From assembly GCA_028023455.1 (NCBI GenBank), contig JAQFVV010006631.1, positions 64,001-128,000 of the forward strand: a DNA stretch of 64,000 nt. Reading direction: 5' to 3'. Both the position numbers and the translations under genes were made by a program. The DNA comes from Epiperipatus broadwayi (taxonomy: Eukaryota; Onychophora; Udeonychophora; Euonychophora; Peripatidae). Below the pieces are notes generated by a model. The model saw nothing but the letters and a program-made list of their open reading frames with translations, was not told the origin of the DNA and searched no databases. Positions 60,420-64,000 of this stretch are shown in pieces; within the stretch, counting starts at the first letter, position 1; every line of letters begins with the position of its first letter.

Positions 60420-63400
60420 TATATCCTTTTTCCCCCAAAAAATAATTTTGATTCATAGCTTAAACTTATTATTTAATGTATAATATGATGAAAAATTATC
60501 GTAAATAATACATTTTGTAAAGGAAACTTCAATTGATAACTTTGAAAAGCCAATAAATTTGTGTTGAGAGTTTTTCACAGCATCAGCAATATTATTATCA
60601 ATTTAAACTAATCAACAAAATATTACTTGTTATTCTGCCCAATGTAAAAACGTAACTTTTTCACAACAGCTTCATGTTTATCATATAGCAACTTGTTTTA
60701 AGAAATATATCTTATTGATTTAATAAATAGTAAAAAAAAAAAATTTCATTCATATAAACATAAAAACTATTAAACAATATGACTATAATATAAAACTCAA
60801 TTGTTATCAGTTTCCACATACATCTGATAGGACTATAGCATAACATCCTTTTGTTTTCCTTATATAAATGAATAATGGGGAAGAAATTCATTAAAAAAAT
60901 CTGCTATTTTTAGTGAATGACGCATTTTGAATACATAAAGTATTCAAATTAAAATGATTGCATGAATTCATGTATCATTTTTTAAAATAAAAAAAACAGT
61001 TGTATCCAAAATGTCTATTGTTATTATTGCGTAAAATGTTAACCATGAGTTCCTCTTTAAAAACTAATAGCATTAATATAAGAAGACAGTATATTTTTCT
61101 GCAATTCTACTGTTATGTATAACATGCATTCATATTAAAAATATTTCCATTTGACTTTTACATATCAGCTAATTAAGTTATTCATGTCCTGTATAGTTTC
61201 TGAAAGAGTAAATTCCGTGTCCTTTTTTCAAGTTCAATTAGAATTAAAAGTAAATGTGAAAATCAAATCATTATCTATTTTCCCCTATAAAGAATAATAT
61301 CATCAAGTGTCTAATATTTTCTTATGTGCTCTCTGTTAATTTTATGAAAAAATGTTAGTCTTTCATATTCTAATTTGTCACATTATTCAAACAAAAATAA
61401 ATTCAGATACATTACACATGTTGATGAAGTGTTGAATTAGCTTCTTCTGATCATTCAGCATAGGTGTAGAAATCTATATTATAGAAGTACTTTTACAGGA
61501 GATACCCCAGGAGTGTAATTTATTTTAGCCATGTAAATGTAGCTGCCATTTTCATTTCAACATAACGTCAATTATTACTGAAATGAAATGTTAAATCTAT
61601 AAGTTTTAGAATTTTTAAAATTTTTCTTTCATTTTTTTACTTTGTGTCATGAAATTAAGCAAAGAGTTCTCTATTTGCATGCATTGTAAAATTAAAGCAT
61701 AAAATATTTTTTTACAAAAATTATATCTAAAGTGTTTCTATGTAAAGGAATTTGATTGGTAAGATTTGCAGCAAAATTTCCAAACTTATGTTTAAAGAAC
61801 GATTAATGTTATTTTACCCCAACCTATACTTTCTTATTGCATTTGGGGAGAAAAAAGAAATGTTGAAACTAAAAAGTTTTCCAGATTCTGCAAACACATC
61901 TATATTAGATTTGATATATCTCCATTTACACTTCAAAATGAGCTTTTATATAAGCTTCCACGACATAATTATTAAATAAATACTGCCATCTAAAGGATGT
62001 TGCTATAGGGTTAATATTTTTGAAAAACCTTTGATCATAATATATTTCAAAAAGAGAAGACATGAAATGTTTAAAAATATCAATAATGTAGTGTAGTTTT
62101 ATATTTCATATAAAACATTCAAGCAGGCTTACATTTGTGATTGAAATAAATAATTTTGATCTTTATCTAATAACTTAATATTGGAAATCATATATCATCC
62201 CAAATAACAGTATTTACCAGTTGTAATTTATTTGTGAATTTTCACTGACATTTTGGGTTTGAAGAACTGCAAATATCATTGCAATACAATGTTCTGCTTG
62301 AACCGTTTGCTTCCATAAAAGTTAAGGAACTCTATATGGATTATTCATCAAAGATTGTTCCACATAGCTGATAATATACAATAAATATAATTACTTTTTC
62401 TACATTTAACTGTATATTCTATAGATAAAAATGAGATATGTTTATAGAATATTGACCACAGTACTGGTAAGAAATATCTAATTGTATTTGTAATATCCCT
62501 TTTGGTTTTATTATATAGTACATGATGCAAGTGGCAGAGCTTCCGAGCCTGGTCCCAAGATCTGCCATCATTTGCAGTTTTGGTGTTGGTCCTCATATAA
62601 ACCCCCAAGCAATAAAATCATAGACTTTTTTCTTTATAATCCTCTAAACATATAAATCTTTTTTCCTTTTTCCTAAGGCATATTGATTATTTAATTTAAG
62701 CTTTTATTAATTAATTGAAATTAGAAGTGATTTTCTATAAATAAAATTTTATGGAACGAAAATGAATTGTGCGAAATTTTTAAATTCACAAAATAATATT
62801 AATAATTATATAAATAAATAAAGTTTTTTTAAAAAATCCATTATTTCAATGAGATTTTTTGTAGAATTAAATTAATTATTTACTGAAATATTATTCTAAT
62901 GTCAATAAATAATAAAGTGCGAAGTAAAAAAAATTATTAACCATAAAAACTATGTAAGTGTACATAAGCTAGAGTAAAATTTATTAAATACTAAACAAAC
63001 TAAAAATGTCATTTGTGTTTATTTTTAATATCCCACAGAATGTTAAATTTGAAGCATAATAAATAGTAAATAGAAAAATGGTTTGTATTTAACTATCTGT
63101 CTGTTCTATATGTGAAAATGAATTTTTAAGTATTTGATTAGATATATTTATAATCTCAGCATTATGTCTAGCCATAAAGATAAAAAAAAAAAAAAACTAT
63201 TTCATATTTTCTCAGATTTATTGCTTTCTATAAAAATCAATAACGCTATCAAAATATAATAGTTTATATTACCGGTATTCACAAAATAAAAGTGACTGAA
63301 TATTTACTTTTTAACAACCTTTACTGTTGCAAAATATATAAATGAATTTATTTTTATTAAGAAAGAAAATAATGTAAACAGTACATATGTGTGTACAACC

Positions 63401-63770
63401 TCATAAACGCCCACATATCAGTAATTATTTGCACTGATAGAGACTACTTCATTATTTAATTATTTTTCTAAAATAATAGTGATGTAGCAATTTTATCTCA
63501 TGAAAATGAATTTACGAATTTTAAATCATTTGAAAAGTAATATGTATATATTACTAATTGTTTGTGTACACAATATATTGGATCCTTATTTGCATATGCA
63601 ACTGACTAATATTTTTTCAAGGTTAGAATAATATAATCTTATATACTAAAATTAATTTTTAAATAATGTTTATTGGAGTCTTTATGCAACCATATGAATT
63701 AGATTCTAATAAAGCAATATCTCTCTTGACAATTTTTTTTTTGTCCAAAACTCGTCAATGTACAATTTCA
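60420..63770. other. AT-rich stretch with no supported gene
   Basis: Only 62348-62608 (minus) has a slightly less AT-rich open frame, without a recognisable domain. No repeats were found by eye. Confidence 0.5.
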
Positions 63771-63780
63771 ACACCATGTT

Positions 63781-63862
63781 CAGAAAAAGAGAGAGAAGAG
63801 AGAAAAAAGAATAGAGAGGAGAGAGAGAGAGAGAAAGAAAGAGAGAGAGAGAAAAAAGAAAA
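63781..63862. repeat. (GA)n-rich microsatellite
   Basis: Imperfect purine-only tract on the plus strand. The Glu/Arg/Lys-rich frame and its Ser/Leu/Phe-rich minus-strand counterpart over it are artefacts. Confidence 0.9.
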
Positions 63863-64000
63863 GTCTAGAAATTTTAACACAGAATTCAGGAAACGAGTGT
63901 TGAATTGCGACTTCAAATTTATTAAATGAAATACTGACAGGCCTTTTCTTTGTGGAATCAAAAATTGCAGTCTTAGAATTAAATGTTTATACTTCCAAAT

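Noticed and set aside
63666-63961. Charged Glu/Arg-rich ORF and its antisense
   Set aside because: Both are translations of the (GA)n microsatellite.

Overview
This is an AT-rich (about three-quarters A+T by eye, not counted) stretch of animal nuclear DNA. I could not support any intact host gene, rRNA or functional tRNA. No ORF in the window reads as a conserved host protein. The recognisable coding matter comes from transposable elements: RTE-type and other LINEs, Ty3/gypsy LTR elements, Penelope-like elements (PLEs) with GIY-YIG endonuclease, and a hAT/ZBED-type transposase. Very short tRNA-derived SINEs, many foldback elements and long (TATC)n, (TAA)n, (AT)n and (CT)n arrays complete the picture. 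This mix fits an invertebrate metazoan. A mollusc, perhaps a cephalopod, is my leading guess, but the sequence alone does not prove it.

Layout. 1-2.2 kb: foldback elements and a (TATC)n array. 2.2-6.1 kb: repeat units of about 400 bp, each with a hammerhead-ribozyme-like core, split by a 5'-truncated RTE LINE. 6.3-6.8 kb: two tRNA-like SINEs. 10.2-16.7 kb: a well-preserved LTR retrotransposon on the minus strand with LTRs of about 2.03 kb, a Lys-type primer binding site, a polypurine tract and one gag-like ORF but no pol. 17.7-19.2 kb: two PLE 3' fragments joined head-to-head as a 1.45-kb palindrome. 25.6-28.4 kb: a heavily decayed gypsy pol (protease, RT, RNase H, integrase, minus strand). 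29.7-33.4 kb: a second inverted pair of PLE fragments; its right arm is interrupted by a 1.34-kb insert flanked by 15-bp target duplications. That insert consists of inverted and tandem 450-bp units, each with a hammerhead-like core. 40.2-41.2 kb: hAT relic. 42.7-44.0 kb: LINE 3' end among (TAA)n arrays. 44.4-44.9 kb: another hammerhead-bearing unit between 52-bp direct repeats. 45.7-46.5 kb: LINE RT relic. 53.1 kb: telomere-like (CCCTAA)-variant tract. 55.8-58.0 kb: nested palindromes. 59.5-60.4 kb: a third PLE fragment between inverted repeats. The rest is AT-rich DNA in which I see nothing specific.

The most interesting signal is that hammerhead-like cores (CUGANGA, a small hairpin, then GAAA) recur about fifteen times in several repeat families. 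At least two of these families are head-to-tail arrays with a regular 400-470 bp period. Animal retrozymes (small non-coding retroelements with type I hammerheads, believed to depend on PLE machinery) are the nearest known category. PLE fragments with related 3'-end motifs lie in the same window. The inverted-tandem architecture and the long target duplication make the 31.4-32.8 kb insert the best candidate for an undescribed element.
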